DNA of 25,198 nt, taken from the NCBI GenBank assembly GCA_964395765.1, contig CAYNCU010000031.1, forward strand, positions 1 through 25,198. The letters are read 5' to 3'. The stretch comes from DATDPY01 sp964395765 (GTDB lineage Bacteria; Bacteroidota; Bacteroidia; Cytophagales; Cyclobacteriaceae). The notes under the pieces are model-generated. The model searched no databases and had not been told where the DNA came from. It was given only the letters and a program-made list of their open reading frames with translations. A program made the position numbers and the translations under genes. Positions 8,257 through 15,642 of the stretch are shown here, piece after piece (positions within the stretch are counted from its first letter, which is position 1; each line of letters begins with the position of its first letter).

Positions 8257-8376
8257 AATAAAAGGTATTGAACCCCAGGGCAAACCCCGGACCCAAATCT
8301 CCGGGCAGAGCTCCGGGGAATTATACCACAGCCTTCCCGTTCGCCGGAGCGGAACGCGAAGGCGGATTAAAAATTC
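8257..8376 (+). repeat. Structured intergenic repeat, copy 2
   Basis: Second copy of the repeat at 3995-4115, same strand, about 15 differences over 120 positions by eye. The hairpins are mostly kept: the second stem has lost one A and gains a bulge, and the third keeps CGTTC/GAACG. It ends 66 bp upstream of the sulfatase-like gene. The remaining DNA of the 8108-8442 gap is AT-rich, with nothing else recognised. Confidence 0.75.
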
Positions 8377-8442
8377 CAACGAAGCATTATCCTTGCACGG
8401 GTTAATTAATATAAACGACAAAATTTTTAAAAAATCATCCTT

Positions 8443-10215
8443 ATGAAAAAAGGGATAAGCCTTTCATTTCTTTTTTCTTTGATCATTATACTGGCGGGTT
8501 GTGTTCATCAGGCTGATAAAAAAAATTCAACCGGCTTCGGGGAAAAACTTTCTTCCGATCCCGGTCGTTTGCTGAATTTCAAGCCTAATATTGTCTGGAT
8601 TATCTCAAGGGATGTCGGAACCACAGTTCCTCCGTTCGGCGATTCCTCGATTTCCACTCCCACCCTGGATAAACTCGCCAGGCAAGGAATACGATTTACC
8701 AATGTATTTGCCGTTTCAGGGGAAGAACCACCTAATTTGTGTGCACTCTTTACGGGTTTGTATCCTACGGGCATCGGGGCCGATAATTTTCCCATTCATT
8801 ACGATCATTCTAAAAATGAAAATGCTGGCACCTATCAATACCAGGTAGTATTACCACCGGATGTTCAAATGGTCAGCCAGGTGCTAAGGGCTAACGGATA
8901 TTTCTGCTCCGATAATGGATTTTCAGATTATCAATTCTCACCTCCCGTAACTGCCTGGAATGAACAAGGGTTAGCGGCGCACTGGAGAAACCGTAAACCG
9001 GGTCAGCCGTTTTTCTCGGTTTTCAGCATTGACATTACGCGCGAACAAAACATCGGGACTACTTGCTCTCCTCAGGATCTCCGTTACAACGATCCGGAAT
9101 TTCCGGATATAAATCCGGAGAATTATGATGCCGATGGATTTCATGATATCAGTCGCTCTGACTCCGGAATTCAGGATTCAATTCATTTAATTGTTCCTCC
9201 TTATCTTCCTGCAACACAGGCGGTGAGAAATGATATGATCAGCATGTATACCAACATTGGCATTATGGACAGACAGATCGGAATTATTATCGATCAACTG
9301 AAGAATGACGGCTTGATGGATAGTACCATTGTATGCTGGTTCAGCGATAAGGGAGGCCCCCTGCCTAGGCAATCGGGTACTTTGTATGATGCCGGAATTC
9401 ATGTGCCGCTGATCATTCGATTCCCACATTCTTATTCCGCAGGAAGTTATGATGATGACCTGGTAAGTTTTGTGGATTTCGCGCCGACGGTTTTATCTAT
9501 GGCCGGGATAAGGATTCCCGATTACATACAGGGCCAGGCATTCCTGGGAAGGTTCAGATCTGGTAAAATAAGAACCTGTATTTTTGCCGGTTCTGACCGT
9601 GTCGGATTAAATTCAGATATGAGCCGGATAGCAAGGGATAAACAATTTGCGTATCTGGAGAATTTTTTCCCGCAAAAACCATATTACTTACCAGGCGGCG
9701 CAGCCGATAACCTGGCTTCCATGCAGGAACTATTACACCTTTATAAACAGGATAGCCTTAATAGGGTTCAGGCGGAATGGTTGCGTACTACCAAGCCCGA
9801 AGAAGAGTTCTATAACTTAAAAAATGACCCTTATGAAATTAATAATCTATCGGGGGATACAGTATCCAGAAGTGAATTTACTTTTTTGCGAACCGCTTGT
9901 GCTAACTGGATGAATTCAATAGGTGATGTCGGCATGACACCGGAAAAGGATATCATTCAGTCTTTTTGGCCGGGGGGTATTCAACCCAGAACTGAAAACC
10001 TGGATTATTTAATCCGAAACCAGGCTGTTGTGCTGTCCTGTCAGTCGGCCGGCGCTAACATAGGTTACCAGATATTACCATTGGATTCAATACCTGGCGA
10101 AGAATGGAATATTTATAAGGACCCTATTAAAATTACCCCGGATATCCGGATCGTGGCGGTAGCGCAAAGAATCGGTTATATTGCCAGTGATACGTTGATG
10201 ATTGAATTCAGATAA
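8443..10215 (+). CDS. Sulfatase-fold lipoprotein with degenerate active site (pseudosulfatase)
   Basis: A 590-aa protein with a lipoprotein signal (hydrophobic stretch then LAGC, Cys20) and a type I sulfatase/alkaline-phosphatase-superfamily domain. The family skeleton is clear: KPNIVWII (47-54), STPTLDKLARQGIRFTN (71-87), LFTGLYPTG (102-110), VCWFSDKGG (297-305), TLYDAGIHVPLIIRFP (313-328) and FYNLKNDPYEINNL. The catalytic residues are not. The formylglycine C-x-P-S/A-R motif aligns with E95-P-P-N-L99, so both the modified Cys/Ser and the Arg are gone. The first metal Asp of the DD pair is Arg56, the SDHG His is Lys303, the Lys before LY is Ser311, and the His of the THE motif appears as Arg200. 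The C-terminal ~85 residues look like a chitobiase C-terminal-type beta domain, common in Bacteroidota sulfatases. It is unlikely to hydrolyse sulfate esters; a binding role or altered chemistry is inferred. Its stop overlaps the next convergent gene by 8 bp. Confidence 0.85.
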   Translation: MKKGISLSFLFSLIIILAGCVHQADKKNSTGFGEKLSSDPGRLLNFKPNIVWIISRDVGTTVPPFGDSSISTPTLDKLARQGIRFTNVFAVSGEEPPNLCALFTGLYPTGIGADNFPIHYDHSKNENAGTYQYQVVLPPDVQMVSQVLRANGYFCSDNGFSDYQFSPPVTAWNEQGLAAHWRNRKPGQPFFSVFSIDITREQNIGTTCSPQDLRYNDPEFPDINPENYDADGFHDISRSDSGIQDSIHLIVPPYLPATQAVRNDMISMYTNIGIMDRQIGIIIDQLKNDGLMDSTIVCWFSDKGGPLPRQSGTLYDAGIHVPLIIRFPHSYSAGSYDDDLVSFVDFAPTVLSMAGIRIPDYIQGQAFLGRFRSGKIRTCIFAGSDRVGLNSDMSRIARDKQFAYLENFFPQKPYYLPGGAADNLASMQELLHLYKQDSLNRVQAEWLRTTKPEEEFYNLKNDPYEINNLSGDTVSRSEFTFLRTACANWMNSIGDVGMTPEKDIIQSFWPGGIQPRTENLDYLIRNQAVVLSCQSAGANIGYQILPLDSIPGEEWNIYKDPIKITPDIRIVAVAQRIGYIASDTLMIEFR

Positions 10216-10807
10216 AAAATACTATAATAAATGCGACCACACCGATGATAAATCCATACATGAATATCTGATAGGCAATCGTTAACATATGATATTTTCG
10301 GGTAATTACTTTTGATTGATTATAAATATCAATAATCATATTATCACGGAGGGATTTCCCGGATTTAAGCAGTTTTCTCATTTCACCAAGGTAGGTATCA
10401 AGCGATTTGGATGAAATATTTGCAAAGAACAGGAGGCTGGGTTTATGGGATGATAGGTTATCAATATTTTTAGCCGGTTTCCTCACATAGGGCCTTGCCG
10501 CCAAAATCGCAAATGTTACGGATAAAAGGCTGGCTATTAATACAAGTAAAAGCGGAATCATCTGAGTTAAATTGGTTACGTCTATCGATAATTCTGAAAA
10601 TCCGCCCTTTTTCATCCCCGTGATAGTTAAAATTGCGGTGATAATTATGGAATTAATAGTAATGATAAGATGTGCCTTATTATCCGCAATTTTTATCAGG
10701 TTGATCTGGTTCTGATAGGTTACTCTGAAAACCGTTTCCTTAGTCTTGTTCCCCTTTTTGGGTGTAAGAGGGATATTGGATGGCTTGTTAATGACTTCTT
10801 CTTCCAT
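10208..10807 (-). CDS. PycTM-like (DUF5706) membrane protein, second of tandem pair
   Basis: A 199-aa membrane protein resembling the Pycsar effector transmembrane family (PycTM, formerly DUF5706). Members that have been studied are effectors of cyclic-pyrimidine phage defence and are thought to damage the inner membrane when activated. The signature block VTYQNQINLIKIADNKAH (29-46) leads straight into transmembrane helix 1 (about 47-64), helix 2 (about 83-103), a soluble segment with SLLFFANIS (124-132) and MIIDIYNQSKVITRKYH (157-173), and helix 3 (about 175-199). It is a close paralogue of the gene at 10948-11508, with about two thirds identity in the conserved blocks by eye. No cyclase is encoded in the window. 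A leader of 140 bp with its own promoter candidate precedes it. Family membership is fairly firm; a defence role is inferred. Confidence 0.78.
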   Translation of the reverse strand: MEEEVINKPSNIPLTPKKGNKTKETVFRVTYQNQINLIKIADNKAHLIITINSIIITAILTITGMKKGGFSELSIDVTNLTQMIPLLLVLIASLLSVTFAILAARPYVRKPAKNIDNLSSHKPSLLFFANISSKSLDTYLGEMRKLLKSGKSLRDNMIIDIYNQSKVITRKYHMLTIAYQIFMYGFIIGVVAFIIVFFI

Positions 10808-10833
10808 ATGAGGTTACACCTTTGCTTCATTGA

Positions 10834-10865
10834 TGCTATCACTACAAAACATGCCCATGATAGCA
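10834..10865 (-). repeat. Inverted repeat in leader of second PycTM-like gene
   Basis: TGCTATCA at 10834-10841 and TGATAGCA at 10858-10865 form an 8-bp perfect inverted repeat with a 16-nt loop, 27 bp upstream of the start at 10807. It may be an operator or a leader hairpin. Related bases (ATAGCAAA) also occur upstream of the first PycTM-like gene. Confidence 0.35.
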
Positions 10866-10874
10866 AATTAGGGT

Positions 10875-10882
10875 CAAAATTA
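10875..10882 (-). promoter_or_regulatory. Candidate -7 element for second PycTM-like gene
   Basis: The minus strand reads TAATTTTG, matching the Bacteroidota consensus TAnnTTTG about 70 bp upstream of the ATG. A good -33 TTG is not seen at the usual distance, so this is a weak prediction. Confidence 0.28.
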
Positions 10883-10947
10883 AGATAATTCTCAATATAA
10901 TGAATATTGACGGTTAAATACTTGTCCTCATAGCTTTCATTCCGGTT

Positions 10948-11508
10948 TTAAATCAGCAGCATGATAAGAAAAGTAACCACGCTGAAGATAAAACCGTACA
11001 TAAAAATCTGGTAAGCAATATTCAATAAGGCATATTTCCTTGAAAGCACTTTTCCCTGGTTATAAATATCAATGACCATATGTTCCTTGATCGATGCCTT
11101 GGATTCCAGCACTTTGTCCATTTCAACCAGGTATTCATTCATGGATTTATTTGAAATATTGGCGAAAAATAACAAGCTTGATTTTTCCTGTATTCCTTTT
11201 CTCAGGTTGTTGACAGGTTTTTTTACCTGAGGTTTGGCCGCCTGAATGGCGCAAACTACAGAAATCAGGCTGGTGATAATAATGAATGTAACCGGGAATA
11301 GAATATATTTCTTGCTTAATTCAAAGGATTGGGACAATGCTCCAAGACCGGTAACGGATACAATAATGGAAATAATTATGGAATTTATACTAATGATCAT
11401 ATTTGCCTTATTATCGGCAATATGGATCAGGTTAATTTGGTTTTGAAAGGTCACCAGAAACATAGTTTCCGGATTGGATCCCACCTTTTCGTCTGTTACA
11501 CTGTTCAC
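10948..11508 (-). CDS. PycTM-like (DUF5706) membrane protein, first of tandem pair
   Basis: A 186-aa paralogue of the downstream gene with the same layout: short polar N-terminus, signature VTFQNQINLIHIADNKAN (19-36), transmembrane helix 1 (about 37-54), helix 2 (about 70-90), soluble segment with SLLFFANISNKS (111-122) and MVIDIYNQGKVLSRKYA (144-160), and helix 3 (about 162-186). The linker between helices 2 and 3 and the N-terminal tail differ most between the paralogues, while the motif next to helix 1 and the IDIYNQ block are nearly unchanged. It lies 96 bp after the ChbG-like gene and may be read from that operon or from its own promoter at 11532-11539. No cyclic-nucleotide synthase is adjacent. 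Alternative explanation: a membrane sensor family unrelated to defence. Confidence 0.78.
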   Translation of the reverse strand: MNSVTDEKVGSNPETMFLVTFQNQINLIHIADNKANMIISINSIIISIIVSVTGLGALSQSFELSKKYILFPVTFIIITSLISVVCAIQAAKPQVKKPVNNLRKGIQEKSSLLFFANISNKSMNEYLVEMDKVLESKASIKEHMVIDIYNQGKVLSRKYALLNIAYQIFMYGFIFSVVTFLIMLLI

Positions 11509-11531
11509 GGTTTCTATATCAAAGTAAATAG

Positions 11532-11539
11532 CAAAGCTA
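11532..11539 (-). promoter_or_regulatory. Candidate -7 element for PycTM-like pair
   Basis: The minus strand reads TAGCTTTG, a full match to TAnnTTTG, placed so that a start of transcription about 18-20 nt before the ATG is expected. The -33 region is poor. The site overlaps a small inverted repeat ATAGC-AAA-GCTAT. Confidence 0.35.
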
Positions 11540-11604
11540 TAACACCAGTATGAAAAATGCCATTATTAAGCACTGCCATATGTTCATATTTTTACCTAAG
11601 CGGT

Positions 11605-12600
11605 TTATTTGATATTTTTTCTCCTTTCCAGCAACTCACGCCAGGTGGTAAGGATAATTCCGTTTTCATCGATATATTTCTTCAGAGAAGGATCGAGCAT
11701 GGCTAATAAGTCGCCCTTCCTGGTATATCCTGAATCGGAAATATATTTAAACGTCGGCGACGGATCGGTACAATGCATGATCACCATCGTAATTCCCGGT
11801 TTAATTTCTTTCAGGGTCTCAATATACCGGTACGTTCGGTAATGTTGCAATGCTTTATCGCTGCTCCTGGCGCTGTCAGGGACGGGCCATCCATAACTGG
11901 CATCATATAAATCATCAAGTACGGGCAGGCCGGCGTTCCAAAGTTGCTGGCCGATTTTTTTCAATTGGCCAGACATTGATTTTGCCAGGGGATTCGATTT
12001 TATTATTTCAGTGTCATGCCCGCCGGGGAACATTACGGGAATACCGTTATCAATACCCAGTTGAATATAGCTCGCCAGGAATTCAGGCCTGGCGAATAAA
12101 GTTCCCATGTGAGAATCAAGATGTGTAGGCGCTATGCCCATTGAACGGGCAAGCTTAAGCTGTGCGTCTATTTCCTTTGCTACTTCTGCAGGATCAGCAT
12201 GTTGAACAACTTCCTGAACACTTTTGTAGAATTTTCCCTGTTCATCCGTCAAAGTAGGAGCTTCAGCACCTAATACCGGCCCCCAGCGGTAATTATCCCA
12301 TTCCGAGGTGAGTGTGAGATGCAGGCCAATATCCAACCCCGGATGTTGGTTCATGTAAGCAACAAAACCGGGAACCCAGGGACATGGCATCATCAGGCTT
12401 CCCGAAGTGGCTATGCCTTCGGTAAGTGCTTTGATGGCCCCCAGGTTGGAATCGATTGACATGCCAAGGTCATCCACATGAAGAATTATAACCTTTGCCC
12501 CCTTTGGAAATCCCAACTTTTCGGCATAAGTGGAATCCTGTGCAACACTGTGAAAACCAATCAAAATAGCCGCGAACAATAGAAAGATCAGTTTTTTCAT
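11605..12600 (-). CDS. Exported ChbG/YdjC-type carbohydrate deacetylase
   Basis: A 331-aa protein of the YdjC/ChbG polysaccharide-deacetylase-like family, which removes acetyl groups from N-acetylated sugars such as chitooligosaccharides using a metal-bound water. A Sec signal peptide ends near AQ (about residue 21). Catalytic-type motifs are visible: HVDDLG (41-46, with the Asp pair), GLHLTLTSEW (92-101) and THLDSHMG (159-166, with two His ligands). The usual family is cytosolic; export suggests it acts on extracellular or periplasmic glycans. It is third in a run with the DUF6599 and DUF362 genes (34-bp gap from the DUF362 gene). It is not the NodB-type deacetylase family, whose motif order differs. 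Confidence 0.88.
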   Translation of the reverse strand: MKKLIFLLFAAILIGFHSVAQDSTYAEKLGFPKGAKVIILHVDDLGMSIDSNLGAIKALTEGIATSGSLMMPCPWVPGFVAYMNQHPGLDIGLHLTLTSEWDNYRWGPVLGAEAPTLTDEQGKFYKSVQEVVQHADPAEVAKEIDAQLKLARSMGIAPTHLDSHMGTLFARPEFLASYIQLGIDNGIPVMFPGGHDTEIIKSNPLAKSMSGQLKKIGQQLWNAGLPVLDDLYDASYGWPVPDSARSSDKALQHYRTYRYIETLKEIKPGITMVIMHCTDPSPTFKYISDSGYTRKGDLLAMLDPSLKKYIDENGIILTTWRELLERRKNIK

Positions 12601-12634
12601 ACTGGAATTTATATTTAATAATTCATTTTATAAC

Positions 12635-13546
12635 TTAAATCAAAAGCTCTTCCTTCCATCCGGATATAACAAGATCTATATTTTCCATCTCCGAGTTGCC
12701 AAGGTGATATTTTTTATCGGCAATTGCAATATGCTTGGGTGGCGGGTTGATCGGCCGGTCTTCGCCGAATTCTTTTTTCCTCTTGGCCTGAATAATCCGC
12801 ATTCCAGTAGCATCGGCAGCCACCGGGTCGGCGCTCACGATCATACCATTATATTTCCATATATATTTCTGGCTGTAATGGGTGGGACCAACATTATGAT
12901 ACATCGGGCTAAACATTACGAGTATATTCAACCTTGTTTTTCCTTTAACATTCGGGTAAAACCATGGCTTGGCCAGGTCGGCACAGGAATCAGGATGAAG
13001 GGATGGCGGATCCGGGCAAAACTGAATATAATTCTTCAGGCATGTTCCTACGCCCGACCAATCATGGGTGCGCATAGGGCGAGTGTTGATGAATGCGGTA
13101 GCTCTTTTAAATACGGGATCATTCAGGATTCCCCGGTCATTGATACTGATATCGCTCGGCTTTACACCACAGTCTTTTACCCTCTGTTCTATGGCATTTT
13201 CGAGCTCTTTGGGGGTTGGGAGGTAATTCCAGACGTTGGTTTTTATTCCAACGATATCCAAAGGTTTAATAAATTTTTTCCAGGCTACCTCTGCATCGTT
13301 TGCTTCGGCCAGCTGCATAACGGCTTTATCCAGCATTTGCTGCACAACATCGGGATTAAGATTTCCTTCAGGGTTAAATAATTCCTTATCCCGGATCAAT
13401 ATAACCCTGGATTTTTCCTTGGACCGGGCGAAAACCGGTTGTGGCAGGTTAAAATAAATCAGGCTGCTAAGTGCCGCCAGAGAAGTGCTTTTTAACAAAT
13501 CTCTTCTCGTGATTTTTCCTGTAAAATAATTTTGCCGGGTTTTCAT
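12635..13546 (-). CDS. Exported DUF362 domain protein
   Basis: A 303-aa protein with a Tat signal (RRDLLK at 14-19, hydrophobic stretch to about residue 40) and a DUF362 domain. Family-type motifs are PLDIVGIKTNVW (94-105), the central GTCLKNYIQF with its downstream lysine/asparagine, LNILVMFSP, and VSADPVAADATGMRII near the C-terminus. Several cysteines lie in the central block (CLKNYIQFC...C), but no complete ferredoxin CxxCxxC motif is present, unlike DUF362 proteins fused to 4Fe-4S domains. It starts 18 bp after the DUF6599 gene, so translational coupling within one transcript is likely. The biochemical function of DUF362 is not established here. Confidence 0.85.
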   Translation of the reverse strand: MKTRQNYFTGKITRRDLLKSTSLAALSSLIYFNLPQPVFARSKEKSRVILIRDKELFNPEGNLNPDVVQQMLDKAVMQLAEANDAEVAWKKFIKPLDIVGIKTNVWNYLPTPKELENAIEQRVKDCGVKPSDISINDRGILNDPVFKRATAFINTRPMRTHDWSGVGTCLKNYIQFCPDPPSLHPDSCADLAKPWFYPNVKGKTRLNILVMFSPMYHNVGPTHYSQKYIWKYNGMIVSADPVAADATGMRIIQAKRKKEFGEDRPINPPPKHIAIADKKYHLGNSEMENIDLVISGWKEELLI

Positions 13547-13564
13547 GATGGTGTAATTATTGTT

Positions 13565-14446
13565 TTATAAATTATTGATAACACGCTGCATTAATTCCTC
13601 TCCGGAAGTTTTGACGGTTACATTGAATATTACAACGAGGTAAAAATCTTTTTTTTGGGCTATGATCCATTTCCCGTTTTCACCGGTGGAGGAATACCAG
13701 GTATTATGCTCCGGTTTCATAGTGGCCGAAATGCTTTTGAAGCTATCATTGGATAGCTGTACCGAAGGATATTTAACCATCATCAGGCACAATGTTTCAC
13801 CGTCGGTTTTATAGCGGGCAAGAACGGCATCCGTTGTGGAATCGATTTTCAATAAATTGTCATCCGTTAAATAACAGTAAGAATTCTGCCATACATAATG
13901 ATTAAAATAAAGAGGGCTTGCAGGCACAAGGCCCTCGGGAGGAAGATGTCGCAGAATATCGGGTAGTTCACCGGTTGATTTAATAGCACGATCAATATAG
14001 GCAGCGCATAGATGCAACGCTTCTTTCATCCCGGCATCCTCTCCCCGGCTGCTTATGGCAATGTAATAATGATCTTTCCAGAAGATAACGGCATCCCCAT
14101 AGTCCTGGGAACCCTGGCCAAAACCCTGTTCATCGGTCTCCCTGGAATGGCTGAATACGCCAAAAGCATTCTTGGAGGAGTTCATATCGAAAATATCGGC
14201 ATAAATTTCAGCACCGGAATTGCTTTTATATTCCCTGTGGACTCCGACTTTAAATCCATAGGAAAGGTATAATTCGGCACCCCCATCAATATAACCGTAT
14301 AGGTTTTCAGGATTTAAGAATCTGTCATCCCCGATTGACCGGAACTGGTTTACGGAATCGGGTAAAAAGATGGAAAGTTCATCCGTGGTCGTGTTCATCA
14401 GGGGAGTAAGGTTAAAAAACAAAATAGAAAATACGAGCCCGATCAA
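13565..14446 (-). CDS. Exported DUF6599 family protein
   Basis: A 293-aa protein resembling DUF6599 members, with FLPDSVNQFRSIG, the highly characteristic NLYGYIDGGAELYLSYGF, and ADIFDMNSSKNAFGVFSHSR followed by YYIAISSRG. Its function is unknown. The longest frame begins with TTG at 14446 and gives a hydrophobic N-terminus (IGLVFSILFFNLTPL) that looks like a signal peptide. The first ATG, at 14398, gives 277 residues and no signal, so TTG is preferred because the neighbours are exported. It is first in the run with the DUF362 and ChbG-like genes and is divergent from the nucleoside hydrolase gene across 118 bp. Confidence 0.78.
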   Translation of the reverse strand: MIGLVFSILFFNLTPLMNTTTDELSIFLPDSVNQFRSIGDDRFLNPENLYGYIDGGAELYLSYGFKVGVHREYKSNSGAEIYADIFDMNSSKNAFGVFSHSRETDEQGFGQGSQDYGDAVIFWKDHYYIAISSRGEDAGMKEALHLCAAYIDRAIKSTGELPDILRHLPPEGLVPASPLYFNHYVWQNSYCYLTDDNLLKIDSTTDAVLARYKTDGETLCLMMVKYPSVQLSNDSFKSISATMKPEHNTWYSSTGENGKWIIAQKKDFYLVVIFNVTVKTSGEELMQRVINNL

Positions 14447-14564
14447 ATTGTAAAAAATTGTTCGATTAAGTTATCCTTTTCCTGTCGTAAATACAATATG
14501 AAAAATAAGTTTTAATTCCATAAGGTAATATTTTACTTTTACTGCCAAATAACTGATTTATACA

Positions 14565-15554
14565 ATGAGAAATTTCGTCACTTTTTTCGCCCTGATATTG
14601 ATCTTTCCTGAACTGATACAGGCTCAGCAATTTCCTGCCCTCCGCGAACCGGAGCGCCTTCAAATGCTTGTGCCGCCCACGGTTAAGGTCCATGCCATTT
14701 TAGATACGGATACTTATAATGAAATTGACGATCAGTTCGCCCTTGTATATGCCTTGTTATCCGGCGAAAAAATAGATCTTCAGGCCGTATATGCCGCTCC
14801 TTTTTATAATGATCGTTCAAGCGGCCCCGGCGACGGCATGGAAAAAAGTTACCAGGAAATACAAAAGATCCTGCATTTAATGAATAAACCTTCCGACAAT
14901 TATGCATTCAGGGGAAGCAATGGATTTTTGAAAGATCTTAACTCTCCTTACAAAAGTGAGGCCGCTTTGGATCTTATTAAAAAGGCGAAAAACAGCACTT
15001 CCGGAAACCCCCTGTATGTTATTGCCACCGGAGCCATCACCAATGTGGCCAGTGCGATACTGATCGATCCTTCCATTATTAATAAAATTGTTGTAGTCTG
15101 GCTGGGTGGTAACGGACGAAACTGGCCGGATACCCATGAATTCAACCTCGCAGGTGATTTATTGGCCTCAAGACTTATATTCGATTGCGGCGTACCCCTG
15201 GTGCAGGTACCGTGTACTCCGGTAGTAACTCATTTTGCCACTACCGTTCCTGAAATGGAAAAATATGTTAAAGGCAATGGCAAAATCGGTGATTATCTTT
15301 TTGGAATTTTTAAAGATTATAATCACGGAGAAGAAAAAGGCTGGTCGAAAGTGATCTGGGACATGACCGCTGTGGCATTTGTAGTTAATGCTGACTGGAC
15401 ACCCTCAAACCTTGTACACAGCCCCATATTAACCGACCAGTATACTTACAGTTTTAATAATTCTCGGCATTTTATAAGGTATGTCTATTATATCAACCGG
15501 GATCCGATTTTCAGAGACTTCTTCGACAAGCTCGAACAATATGCATCCAGGTAA
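14565..15554 (+). CDS. Exported nucleoside hydrolase (IUNH family)
   Basis: A 329-aa inosine/uridine-preferring nucleoside hydrolase-like enzyme, which cleaves the N-glycosidic bond of ribonucleosides. A Sec signal peptide ends near QAQ (about residue 21). The calcium-binding signature DTDTYNEIDDQFAL (47-60) is intact, followed by AVYAAPFYNDRSS, VIATGAITNVASAI and WDMTAVAF near the C-terminus with a likely Ca-ligand Asp. The usual DPEAA stretch is replaced by NLAGDLLASR, typical of a divergent subfamily. Export suggests scavenging of extracellular nucleosides, or an unrelated glycosidic substrate. A near-consensus -7 element (TACTTTTA at 14534-14541) precedes it. Confidence 0.9.
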   Translation: MRNFVTFFALILIFPELIQAQQFPALREPERLQMLVPPTVKVHAILDTDTYNEIDDQFALVYALLSGEKIDLQAVYAAPFYNDRSSGPGDGMEKSYQEIQKILHLMNKPSDNYAFRGSNGFLKDLNSPYKSEAALDLIKKAKNSTSGNPLYVIATGAITNVASAILIDPSIINKIVVVWLGGNGRNWPDTHEFNLAGDLLASRLIFDCGVPLVQVPCTPVVTHFATTVPEMEKYVKGNGKIGDYLFGIFKDYNHGEEKGWSKVIWDMTAVAFVVNADWTPSNLVHSPILTDQYTYSFNNSRHFIRYVYYINRDPIFRDFFDKLEQYASR

Positions 15555-15642
15555 ATTGCTACTTAAATTATGTAAGATACGCTTTCAGATTCTTTTCAGC
15601 TTCTTAAATTTATAGGCTCAACAATTTCATCCCTTCCAAAAA

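Noticed and set aside
12704..13381. 225-codon open frame antisense to the DUF362 gene
   Set aside because: The DUF362 gene has clear family motifs and a Tat signal; the opposite frame has neither.
10208..14446. A complete Pycsar or CBASS operon
   Set aside because: Only PycTM-like proteins are present; no cyclase, CD-NTase, ubiquitin-like ligase or peptidase partner is encoded next to them.
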